From Candidatus Eremiobacterota bacterium (lineage in GTDB: Bacteria > Vulcanimicrobiota > CADAWZ01 > Ess09-12), in NCBI GenBank assembly GCA_031082125.1, contig JAVHLM010000026.1, positions 1-61,279 of the forward strand: a stretch of 61,279 bases of DNA, given 5' to 3'. How positions within the stretch are numbered: the first letter of the stretch is position 1; the number at the start of each line of letters is the position of its first letter. Below, one piece after another: positions 33,525 to 41,121 of the stretch. Position numbers and translations under genes: made by a program. The notes under the pieces are model-generated. The model was not told where the DNA came from, did no database searches, and saw only the letters and a program-made list of their open reading frames with translations.

Positions 33525-35378
33525 ATGAGCGGAAAAAGCACCGGATTTACCACGCTCCTTGTCTTCCCTCCCCAGTGGACGCCGCAGAACCCCCATTATG
33601 TACTGACCGGCCTTGGCGGGCACCTGCGGAGTAAAGGCCACGCGGTCATCCTCAAAGATCTGAATGTCGAGTTCTATGATGACATCCTCACCCCTGAATA
33701 CCTGGGCCAGTCCCTCAGGAAAATCGCCATGAACCATCAGCACCTTGTCTCAAAGCGCATGCTGGCTCCCCTTGTCGGAAGCACCGCATCGGCAATACAC
33801 AGGATTGAGAAGATGAAGCTCGAGAGGCTCAAGGAGTTCCAGGAGAAAGAGCTGAAAAATTCCGATGCCGTCATAAGGGGCGTACTTGACGCAAAGGAGA
33901 CTTTCAGGGACAGAAGGCGGTTCTATAATCCCCAGTACCTCATTGAAGCCTTCTCCATAATAGACAGAGCACTGGAGATCGTGTCGCTCCCTTATTACCC
34001 AGCAAAACTCACCTTCAGCGGCTTCGATCAGCCCCACTGCCTCTTTGCCACCCACAGCCTCATCGTCCATGCAAAGACCCCCGGGCTCAACATGTTTTAT
34101 CACTATTTCAGGCAGAAGCTCCCGGAGCTGATGAAGCCTGAGCCTTCTCTTGTGGCCATCTCCATCAACTCCTTCTCCCAGGTGCTCCCGGGCCTTACGC
34201 TCGCCATGATGATGAAATCCGGGCTGCCACCTGGAAGCCTCGTCGCCATCGGGGGTAACTTCTTCACAAGGGTCAAGGACGCACTTCTGAAGCGCCCCGA
34301 ATTTTTCGAGAATTTCGCCGATGTCGTGGCCCTGGGTGAGGGCGAGAAGACCATGGAGCACCTTGTTGCCTGCCGGCAGGAGGGGAAAAGCCTTGCAAAG
34401 GTGCCCAGCATTCTCTATCACAAGGATGGAAAAGTCCGCCATTCCTTTGAGGAGCAGCCTGAAAAGCTTGACAGCCTCGGCTTTCAGGACTATGAGGGCC
34501 TTCCACTGAAAAAATACTTCACGCCGGAGCTTGTATGCTGCATACAGTCAAGCAAGGGATGCTACTGGGGCAAATGCACTTTCTGTGATTCCGACTTTGG
34601 AGTCCACAAAGATGTGAAGTCCCTTGACAGGCTTGTGGCAGAGATAAAGCACCTGAGTGGCAGGTTCGGCATACTCCACTATGAATTCATCGATGAGTCA
34701 ATAAAGCCCGTTACCATGAAGGCAATGGCGGAAAGGTTCATCGATGAGAAGCTCGAGATACGCTGGTTCAGCAACGGTCGGCTTGAGGAGGCCTTTGACG
34801 GGCCTCTGCTGGAGCGCCTGCACCAGTCAGGCATTACCATGATCCTCTGGGGATTTGAATCAGGCTGTGAGCGCATCCTGGAGCTCATCAACAAGGGCGT
34901 CGATGCAGTGAAAAGGTACGAGGTCTTGAAGAACTCGAGTGAGGCCTCCATCTGGAACTTCGCCTACCTCTTCTTCGGCTTTCCTACTGAGACAGAGGAA
35001 GAGGCCATGGAGACCATCAGGGCCATATGCGATCACAAGGACATTATCCATTCATACGGACGGTCAGTCTTCACGCTTGGGAGACACAGCCTTCTCTACC
35101 TTGATGCAGAAAAATACGGCATATTCGACGTGACTGAGGAGGGGGAGGAGCTTTCAACCTTCACGACTTACAGGAGCAGAGGGGGAATGGAGAGCGACGA
35201 GATACATGCCCTGATGAAGCGGTGCACCAGCATCTGTGCCGCCAGTTACGGCTATACCCTGTGGTATTATCTCCGCCTGAGGGAGAATATTCACCTCTAC
35301 CTGGCAAGGCATGGCCTTGAATACGTGAGAGATTTCAGCCTGGAGGCTCCAAGGGGCACGGAAGTGGAGGCCTGGTAA
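33525..35378 (+). CDS. B12-binding-type radical SAM enzyme
   Basis: This 617-residue protein has the layout of cobalamin-dependent radical SAM enzymes. An N-terminal half carries a B12-binding-like Rossmann domain (TTLLVFPPQWTPQNPHYVLT, and later VAIGGNFFTR, ADVVALGEGE). The radical SAM barrel follows, with cluster cysteines at 346, 351 and 354 in GCYWGKCTFC. The spacing C-x4-C-x2-C differs from the classical C-x3-C-x2-C. Later signatures are LHYEFIDESIKP and GFESGCERILELINKG. Relatives methylate or modify peptides and small molecules; the substrate here is not known. The ATG abuts a GAAGGAG site, so the exact start is uncertain. It follows a coiled-coil gene and the regulon block. Confidence 0.85.
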   Translation: MSGKSTGFTTLLVFPPQWTPQNPHYVLTGLGGHLRSKGHAVILKDLNVEFYDDILTPEYLGQSLRKIAMNHQHLVSKRMLAPLVGSTASAIHRIEKMKLERLKEFQEKELKNSDAVIRGVLDAKETFRDRRRFYNPQYLIEAFSIIDRALEIVSLPYYPAKLTFSGFDQPHCLFATHSLIVHAKTPGLNMFYHYFRQKLPELMKPEPSLVAISINSFSQVLPGLTLAMMMKSGLPPGSLVAIGGNFFTRVKDALLKRPEFFENFADVVALGEGEKTMEHLVACRQEGKSLAKVPSILYHKDGKVRHSFEEQPEKLDSLGFQDYEGLPLKKYFTPELVCCIQSSKGCYWGKCTFCDSDFGVHKDVKSLDRLVAEIKHLSGRFGILHYEFIDESIKPVTMKAMAERFIDEKLEIRWFSNGRLEEAFDGPLLERLHQSGITMILWGFESGCERILELINKGVDAVKRYEVLKNSSEASIWNFAYLFFGFPTETEEEAMETIRAICDHKDIIHSYGRSVFTLGRHSLLYLDAEKYGIFDVTEEGEELSTFTTYRSRGGMESDEIHALMKRCTSICAASYGYTLWYYLRLRENIHLYLARHGLEYVRDFSLEAPRGTEVEAW

Positions 35379-35437
35379 CCGCGAGCAATATTTCTGCAAG
35401 AGAAGGGAGGGAGCCGGGAGCACGCCCGGCGCAGCGT

Positions 35438-36256
35438 ATGGACAGCAATCTTAAATCAAGCGTTCACATTGAAAGCATCGAGGATCTTTTCAGGGAAATC
35501 GAGAGGCTCACCGTGAAGGTCCGCCATTTCAGGACGGGAAAGATGGACTACTACGGCCATGTGGTGGGAATAAAGGAGTGCCCCGAGGGGAAGGTGCCTT
35601 TTGTGCACCAGGACCATTTTTATGACGAAAAAGGCCGGGTCATCAAGATGGAAAAATATGAGAACGATTTTTCCAAGCCCACAAAGAGGATTTACTTTTA
35701 TGCCGGCGATGATCCCCATGTGGCGGAGTCGGTATGGTTTGACCGTTACGACAGGATAGACAACATTCACCGCTATCTTTACGACAAGGCCGCGGGCCTC
35801 ATGGTCGGCAGGGCCGAGTATACCAAGGAAGGCCGGATATTCTATACCATCACCTCGAAATACGACAGGTCCGATCCTCCCCTCCTCGTCCAGGAAATCT
35901 GGAATGATCTAAAGGGAACGGTGCTCAAGGACATGCTCTACCAGTATGACGGGCAGGGGAGGATGACGGAGGAGCGCCTCTTCGGAAGCGGGGGGATCTT
36001 CAAGGGGATAAACCGTTTTGCCTATGATGACAGGGGACTCCTTGTGGAGCGGAAGTGGCAGAACAGCAGGGGAATTACCAGCAGCACCTATCTCTACGAA
36101 TATGATGATGCGGAAGAGGTCACCAGGGTGACCATCCAGGACGGGGAAGGGAAGATCCGCTCCAGGCAGGAGTTTTTCCGCGACGAGGTGGGGAATGTCC
36201 TCGAGGAGCGCTGGTATGACAGGGACGGAAAGCTGATCCGCCACCTCAAGTACTGA
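35438..36256 (+). CDS. YD-repeat-like beta-rich protein
   Basis: This 272-residue protein consists of successive short beta strands with aromatic and Asp residues, such as DHFYDEKGRVIKMEKYEND, FAYDDRGLLVERKWQ and YDRDGKLIRHLKY. The pattern of YDxxGRL-like turns is like YD/RHS or MORN-type repeats, but it is shorter than RHS proteins. There is no signal peptide. It follows the radical SAM gene by 59 bases and could be a partner of it. The ribosome site is weak. Confidence 0.7.
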   Translation: MDSNLKSSVHIESIEDLFREIERLTVKVRHFRTGKMDYYGHVVGIKECPEGKVPFVHQDHFYDEKGRVIKMEKYENDFSKPTKRIYFYAGDDPHVAESVWFDRYDRIDNIHRYLYDKAAGLMVGRAEYTKEGRIFYTITSKYDRSDPPLLVQEIWNDLKGTVLKDMLYQYDGQGRMTEERLFGSGGIFKGINRFAYDDRGLLVERKWQNSRGITSSTYLYEYDDAEEVTRVTIQDGEGKIRSRQEFFRDEVGNVLEERWYDRDGKLIRHLKY

Positions 36257-36315
36257 GAGGCATCATCAACCCAATGAGCGATGGCGATAAAAGAATAGCC
36301 ATAGATAGTGTTGTG

Positions 36316-36343
36316 TTGACAATATTTAATAATATGCTATAAT
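36316..36343 (+). promoter_or_regulatory. Sigma70-type promoter of the TPR membrane protein
   Basis: TTGACA (36316-36321) and TATAAT (36338-36343) are 16 bp apart, both perfect consensus. Confidence 0.8.
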
Positions 36344-36384
36344 GGAAAAGAGGATTATTATATGAGGAATGAGGGGTGGAATCA

Positions 36385-38346
36385 ATGAACGGGGGCTCTC
36401 CTGAAAAGTGGATACATGAAGCCGAAGCCCTTCTTGAGCAAGGACAGGTTGAGAGGGCAGTGCAGTTCATCGGGGACTCTGTGGAAAAATCCGATGACGG
36501 GGATAAAGCCTGCGAGACGGCCGTGGCGCTCCTACAGCAATACAGCCTGTGGAATGAAAGCCTTGCGCTGCTTGAGAAGGCTGCCCGCAGCGGAGGAAAG
36601 AATCATATCATCTGGTTTCTCAAGGCCAATGCCCTCGATGCCCTCAATCCCGATCCTCCCGCTGCCAAGGGATCTCCTGAAGAGAGAAGCCTCAGGGAAT
36701 CACTCCAGTGTTATCAGAAATCCCTGGAGATAAAGAAGGATTTCCCTCTCACATGGTTTCATAAAGCCCTCGTGGAGGAAAAGCTTGGCCTCATTGACGA
36801 GGCAATGCGCTCATGGAAGGCTTTCATTGATCTTAATCCCGGGCCTGAGCTCAAGCCCCAGGCCGACTACGCGAGGCAGCGCCTCGGCCGAGCCCGGGGA
36901 TCGGCCCTTCCCCCGGCAGGCCCGCCGGGAACCGAATCGGAGACGTGGCTCGGGCGCCTGGCCCACGGAGATGCACAGGACGCCAGGGCATTCATCGATG
37001 CCGCCGAAAGGCTGAAAGCCCAGGGAGTCCCTCTGGAGCCCCGGCCCCGGGGGAAAACCTCCCTCTTCTCCATCCCTCTCGAGGTCATCCTGCTCTTCCT
37101 CTCCCTTCCCGTCATGGTGCCTTCCCTTCTCATCAACTTCATCACGGCCAAAAGGTGGGGAAGAATTGACTTCGTGCTCCTTGCCGTTGACGGATTCATA
37201 ATTCTTCTCTTTGCCCTGCGCTCAACGGTTGCCACCATTATTATCCTCATTGCCCTTGCAGCTTCGGCCCTTCTCCTCATATTGAGATATCAGAAGATAC
37301 CCTGCGGGATATTCCTCGGATACTCCAACCTGGTGGCAATGCTCCTGATGGGAGGAGGGCTTGTCTTCATGACAGGCGCCCATATGCTCATCCCATGGAC
37401 TGCACTTTCAGAGCTCACCGCAGCCATGGGGAGCGAGAAGAAAGTGAAGGCGGACCAGCTCATCACCCGCAGCATGGGATATGATTCTTACGTGACCCTG
37501 GAGAATGACTCGCTTGAGTGGGAATGGGCGATTTACCGCCTGGTATACAAGGACCATTACGAGTTTACCCGTTATAACCCTGAGATGGGTATTGTCATCA
37601 GCAAGGCCGATGAGCTCTGGGAGCGCCGGGAGGAGCTTGCAGGGAAGATTGTGACGCTTGCGGCCGTCAGGGTCTCACCGACGGTGATTGAAGGGAGCCA
37701 GCTCGAATATTCATTCACTGACAAGGGGACAAAGGAAAAGGACTATGAAAAACGCTACTTTGCCGCCGTTCCCGAGGCCAATGGCAGGGTATGGGTGCTG
37801 TCAAAGCCCGTCACTTCCCCGCTCGATCCTCCTCTCAAGGAGTTCCTCGCCCAGGAAAATTACCGGGGTCTCCTGGTAATCTCTTTCGCCACTGCCGACA
37901 TGGGGCGCTGGTACAGCTCCAGGTATGGCATGAACCTTCCCTATATGGGCGTGGCGATCATTCCCGATAAAAGCCCGGCCGTGGAGACAAAGAAGCCGCA
38001 GCGCATCGAGACCTGGGTCCCCGTGAAGGGCACGGGGAAAACACTGTGGCTGGCATACAGGGGACTTGCGACTTCAGGGACGGCACCCCGGGCTCTGAGC
38101 GGCCTTTACAAGGGAAGCATGGGCCCCATAAACGGCATCAGTGAGCTTTTGCCTGATATCAACTATTTCAAAGGGCCTCTGCAGAAACCCCTGGTGATCA
38201 TGGCGGCTTCTTCACGGGCTGCCTATATCAAGGAAAATGACCTTGCCGGTGAATTTCTGCGCGGCCTGAACTGGGGTGCCCTGCTCCTGGCACTTCCCGG
38301 CGCTCTTGTCATCGTGGGCGGCCTTTTCATATCGGCAAGGGAGTGA
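36385..38346 (+). CDS. TPR protein with central membrane segments
   Basis: This 653-residue protein has an N-terminal TPR-like region of about 170 residues (WIHEAEALLEQGQVERAVQF, ESLQCYQKSLEIKKDFPLTW). Four or five hydrophobic helices follow between about 225 and 345 (LEVILLFLSLPVMVPSLLIN and later). A large, probably extracytoplasmic C-terminal domain (about 350-625) and a final transmembrane helix before the last few residues complete it. The start chosen is the ATG at 36385 after GAGGGGTGG; a GTG three codons earlier is part of that site. Resembles the E3-ligase-like or GIDE-like membrane layout in outline, but no motif proves that. Function unknown. Confidence 0.8.
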   Translation: MNGGSPEKWIHEAEALLEQGQVERAVQFIGDSVEKSDDGDKACETAVALLQQYSLWNESLALLEKAARSGGKNHIIWFLKANALDALNPDPPAAKGSPEERSLRESLQCYQKSLEIKKDFPLTWFHKALVEEKLGLIDEAMRSWKAFIDLNPGPELKPQADYARQRLGRARGSALPPAGPPGTESETWLGRLAHGDAQDARAFIDAAERLKAQGVPLEPRPRGKTSLFSIPLEVILLFLSLPVMVPSLLINFITAKRWGRIDFVLLAVDGFIILLFALRSTVATIIILIALAASALLLILRYQKIPCGIFLGYSNLVAMLLMGGGLVFMTGAHMLIPWTALSELTAAMGSEKKVKADQLITRSMGYDSYVTLENDSLEWEWAIYRLVYKDHYEFTRYNPEMGIVISKADELWERREELAGKIVTLAAVRVSPTVIEGSQLEYSFTDKGTKEKDYEKRYFAAVPEANGRVWVLSKPVTSPLDPPLKEFLAQENYRGLLVISFATADMGRWYSSRYGMNLPYMGVAIIPDKSPAVETKKPQRIETWVPVKGTGKTLWLAYRGLATSGTAPRALSGLYKGSMGPINGISELLPDINYFKGPLQKPLVIMAASSRAAYIKENDLAGEFLRGLNWGALLLALPGALVIVGGLFISARE

Positions 38347-38353
38347 GACCCCC

Positions 38354-38383
38354 TTGACAGAGTGCCCCTTCATCCCTTATAAT
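38354..38383 (+). promoter_or_regulatory. Promoter of the EF-G operon
   Basis: TTGACA (38354-38359) and TATAAT (38378-38383) are 18 bp apart. The operon that follows holds the EF-G, secreted-protein and regulator genes. Confidence 0.75.
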
Positions 38384-38444
38384 GAAGCACTTCATCACAC
38401 GCAGCAATAGTCTGAATCCGCGGTGAAGGCGCAAGGAGACTCAC

Positions 38445-40514
38445 ATGGAGCTACAGAAACTCAGGAACATAGGCATCATTGCCCATATTGACGCCGGCAA
38501 GACCACGGTGACAGAGAGAATCCTCTTTTACACGGGAAACATCAGGACCATGGGCGAGGTCCACGATGGCGAGGCGACCATGGACTTCATGAAGCAGGAG
38601 CAGGAGCGGGGGATCACCATCGCCTCGGCTGCTATCTCATGCCAATGGAGAGACCACCGGATTAACCTCATTGATACGCCGGGCCACGTGGACTTCATGG
38701 TGGAAGTGGAGCGCTCCCTCAGAGTCCTTGACGGCGTGGTGGCAGTCTTCTGCGCCGTGAACGGCGTCGAGCCCCAGTCGGAGACCGTGTGGAACCAGGC
38801 CGAGCGCCACAACGTCCCGCGGATAGCCTTCGTGAACAAGATGGATATGGCCGGCGCAGATTTTTCCGCATGTGTCGATACCATGGCGGAGCGCCTTGAT
38901 GCAAGGCCGGTGAAATTCCAGGTCCCCCTTTTCCGTGATGATGAATTTGTCGGCGTGGTCGATCTCATCACTGCCAAAGCCTGGCTTTTCGCTGAAAGCG
39001 GACTCGAAGAGGCGCCCATCCCTCCCTCCTCCATGGAAGAGTTTACCGGAGCAAGGGGAAAGCTCCTGGAGGCCCTGGCGGAATGCGATGAGAGCCTTCT
39101 TGAAGATTACCTGAGCGACAGGGAGATTGACGCCGGAAGGCTCTATAAGGCGGCCCGCGGTGCTGTCCTGAAGACACTCATCACGCCGGTGTTCTGCGGC
39201 GCTGCCTATAAAAACAAGGGAATCGAGGCTCTCCTTGACGCCGTAGTCCATTATCTCCCTTCGCCGCTTGACAGGGGCTCCGTGGAAGGACTCTCTCCCG
39301 AAGGCGAGCCCATAGTGAGAAGTGCCTCGCCTGGCGAGCCCTTTTCCAGCCTTGCCTTCAAGATCATCCATGACCCGTACGTGGGACAGCAGACCTTCGT
39401 GAGGATCTATTCGGGGACCCTCAGGAGCGGGGATCATGTCTTCAACTCCATCAAGGAGAAAAAGGAGCGCGCAGGAAGAATCCTGCGCATTCACGCCAAG
39501 GAGCGGACCGATATCTCCGAGGCCTCGGCAGGCGATATCGTGGCCCTGATAGGGATGAAGTACACTACCACCGGCGACACGCTCTGTGCCCCCGATGGCC
39601 CCGTTCTCCTCGAAAAGATAAGAGTGCCGGAGTCGGTCATCAGTCTCAAGGCCACGGTGTCCTCACGCGATGAGCGCGACAAGCTCATGATCTCCCTCAA
39701 GAAGCTCTCCATGGAAGATCCCTCGATGCGCTTCCGCACTGACGAGGAGACGCGGGAGGTCATCATCTCCGGTATGGGGGAGCTTCACCTCGAGATAGCC
39801 GTTGACAGGCTCAGGACAGAGTTCGGCGTGAGGGCCGAGACAGGCGCCCCTTCCATCTCGTACCGTGAGACCATCACGAGTGCGGCTTCTTCCGACATGA
39901 GGTATGTGAAACAGTCGGGAGGGAAGGGCCACTATGCCCACTGCGTGCTCCGGATTGAGCCGAATCCCGGCGGAGGCTTCGAGTTCGGAGAGCGCGTCAA
40001 GGGCGGCGCCATCCCGCGCGAATACATTCCTGCCATAGAAAAAGGGGTGCGCGACGCCATCGAGGAAGGAGTGCTGGCCCGGTTCCCCGTGGTGGACGTG
40101 CGCTGCACGCTGCTGGACGGGTCTGCCCACGATGTTGACTCCTCGGAGATGGCCTTCAGGATTGCAGGATCCATGGCTTTCAAGGAGGCTTTCCGCAAAG
40201 CGGGCCCTGTGCTGCTTGAGCCGATGATGAAGCTTGAAGTCAACTCTCCTGACGAGTACCTGGGGGATATCCTGGGCGACATATCAAGGAGGCGCGGCAA
40301 GATACACGCCATGCGGCGCTTCAGGAAAGGCTCGCAGAAGATTGAGGGCCTGGTGCCCCTGAGGGAGATGTTCGGGTATGCCACGATGCTGCGCACCCAG
40401 TCGAGCGGGAGGGCCAACTTCTCGATGGAGTTCATGAGCTATGCGCGCCTCCCCGCTGAGACAGAGGAGCAGATCCTGAGCGAGCACAGGAGGCGCCTGG
40501 AAGACGTCGCTTGA
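38445..40514 (+). CDS. Accessory elongation factor G
   Basis: This 689-residue translational GTPase has all EF-G domains. The G domain has [11 protein letters not shown] (G1), the switch region [18 protein letters not shown] (G3) and NKMD (G4). Domains II to V follow, including SYRETI and the C-terminal [24 protein letters not shown] drives translocation and, in some paralogues, only ribosome recycling. No rpsL, rpsG or tuf is nearby, so this is likely a second, specialised EF-G (spdEFG-like) rather than the housekeeping copy in the str operon. It leads an operon with a secreted protein and the REC/HD-GYP/SARP regulator (gaps 14 and 8 bases). GCAAGGAGACTCAC precedes the ATG. Confidence 0.9.
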   Translation: MELQKLRNIGIIAHIDAGKTTVTERILFYTGNIRTMGEVHDGEATMDFMKQEQERGITIASAAISCQWRDHRINLIDTPGHVDFMVEVERSLRVLDGVVAVFCAVNGVEPQSETVWNQAERHNVPRIAFVNKMDMAGADFSACVDTMAERLDARPVKFQVPLFRDDEFVGVVDLITAKAWLFAESGLEEAPIPPSSMEEFTGARGKLLEALAECDESLLEDYLSDREIDAGRLYKAARGAVLKTLITPVFCGAAYKNKGIEALLDAVVHYLPSPLDRGSVEGLSPEGEPIVRSASPGEPFSSLAFKIIHDPYVGQQTFVRIYSGTLRSGDHVFNSIKEKKERAGRILRIHAKERTDISEASAGDIVALIGMKYTTTGDTLCAPDGPVLLEKIRVPESVISLKATVSSRDERDKLMISLKKLSMEDPSMRFRTDEETREVIISGMGELHLEIAVDRLRTEFGVRAETGAPSISYRETITSAASSDMRYVKQSGGKGHYAHCVLRIEPNPGGGFEFGERVKGGAIPREYIPAIEKGVRDAIEEGVLARFPVVDVRCTLLDGSAHDVDSSEMAFRIAGSMAFKEAFRKAGPVLLEPMMKLEVNSPDEYLGDILGDISRRRGKIHAMRRFRKGSQKIEGLVPLREMFGYATMLRTQSSGRANFSMEFMSYARLPAETEEQILSEHRRRLEDVA

Positions 40515-40528
40515 AAGGAGAGCACGGA

Positions 40529-41113
40529 ATGGAACGCACTGTCCTGTTCTGCAGCATCATGATAATCCTTATGATGGCCTGGAGTGGTCCGCCAGTGTCA
40601 GCTGAGGGGAAGATTACCATCACTGCCCAGGCCTGCAAGGTCCACAAGCTTCCACCTGTCAGCTTCAGCATCACCCCTCAGGGAGGTGCCTTCATCGCCA
40701 GCAGGTTTCCCGATAAAGCGACGTACTTGATGCTGAGCGGCCCCCCGGGAGGAGTGCTGAACATTGCTTTCATACCTTACCGGGACAATGGGGAAACCGA
40801 AGCATCCCTGAAAAGCGCCATAGAATCCCGCTTTAAGGCACACAGCACGACACCCCTCATCATGGGGAGAATCCGGGACATAGACCTGAAGGGGAGCCAG
40901 TATATGGCTTTACCCTTCATTGCCGGCACCGGCCCTGCCAGGGGGAACTGGATCGCGATACCGATCCCTGCCGAAGGTGAAGGTCTCGCATCGATGGTAA
41001 TCTTCTGCGGCGTGGCGGCTTCGATGAGGGATACCGAGCCGGAAATTCAGAAAGTCTTTCAAAATCCTGAAATCAGCAAGACGCTGCAGACACTTGAGCT
41101 CAAGACAAAGTGA
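40529..41113 (+). CDS. Secreted protein of unknown function
   Basis: This 194-residue protein has a signal peptide (VLFCSIMIILMMAWSGPPVSA, cleavage after Ala). A compact beta-rich domain follows (FIASRFPDKATYLMLSGPPG, GNWIAIPIPAEGEG). No family recognised. The start is the ATG at 40529 after AAAGGAG. It lies between the EF-G gene and the regulator gene in a tight operon, so it could be a signal-input or output partner of the regulator; that is inferred from position. Confidence 0.78.
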   Translation: MERTVLFCSIMIILMMAWSGPPVSAEGKITITAQACKVHKLPPVSFSITPQGGAFIASRFPDKATYLMLSGPPGGVLNIAFIPYRDNGETEASLKSAIESRFKAHSTTPLIMGRIRDIDLKGSQYMALPFIAGTGPARGNWIAIPIPAEGEGLASMVIFCGVAASMRDTEPEIQKVFQNPEISKTLQTLELKTK

Positions 41114-41121
41114 GGGATGCC

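Noticed and set aside
40511-40528. Start of the secreted protein six codons upstream of 40529
   Set aside because: That frame start overlaps the EF-G stop and lies in front of the AAAGGAG site used by the ATG at 40529.
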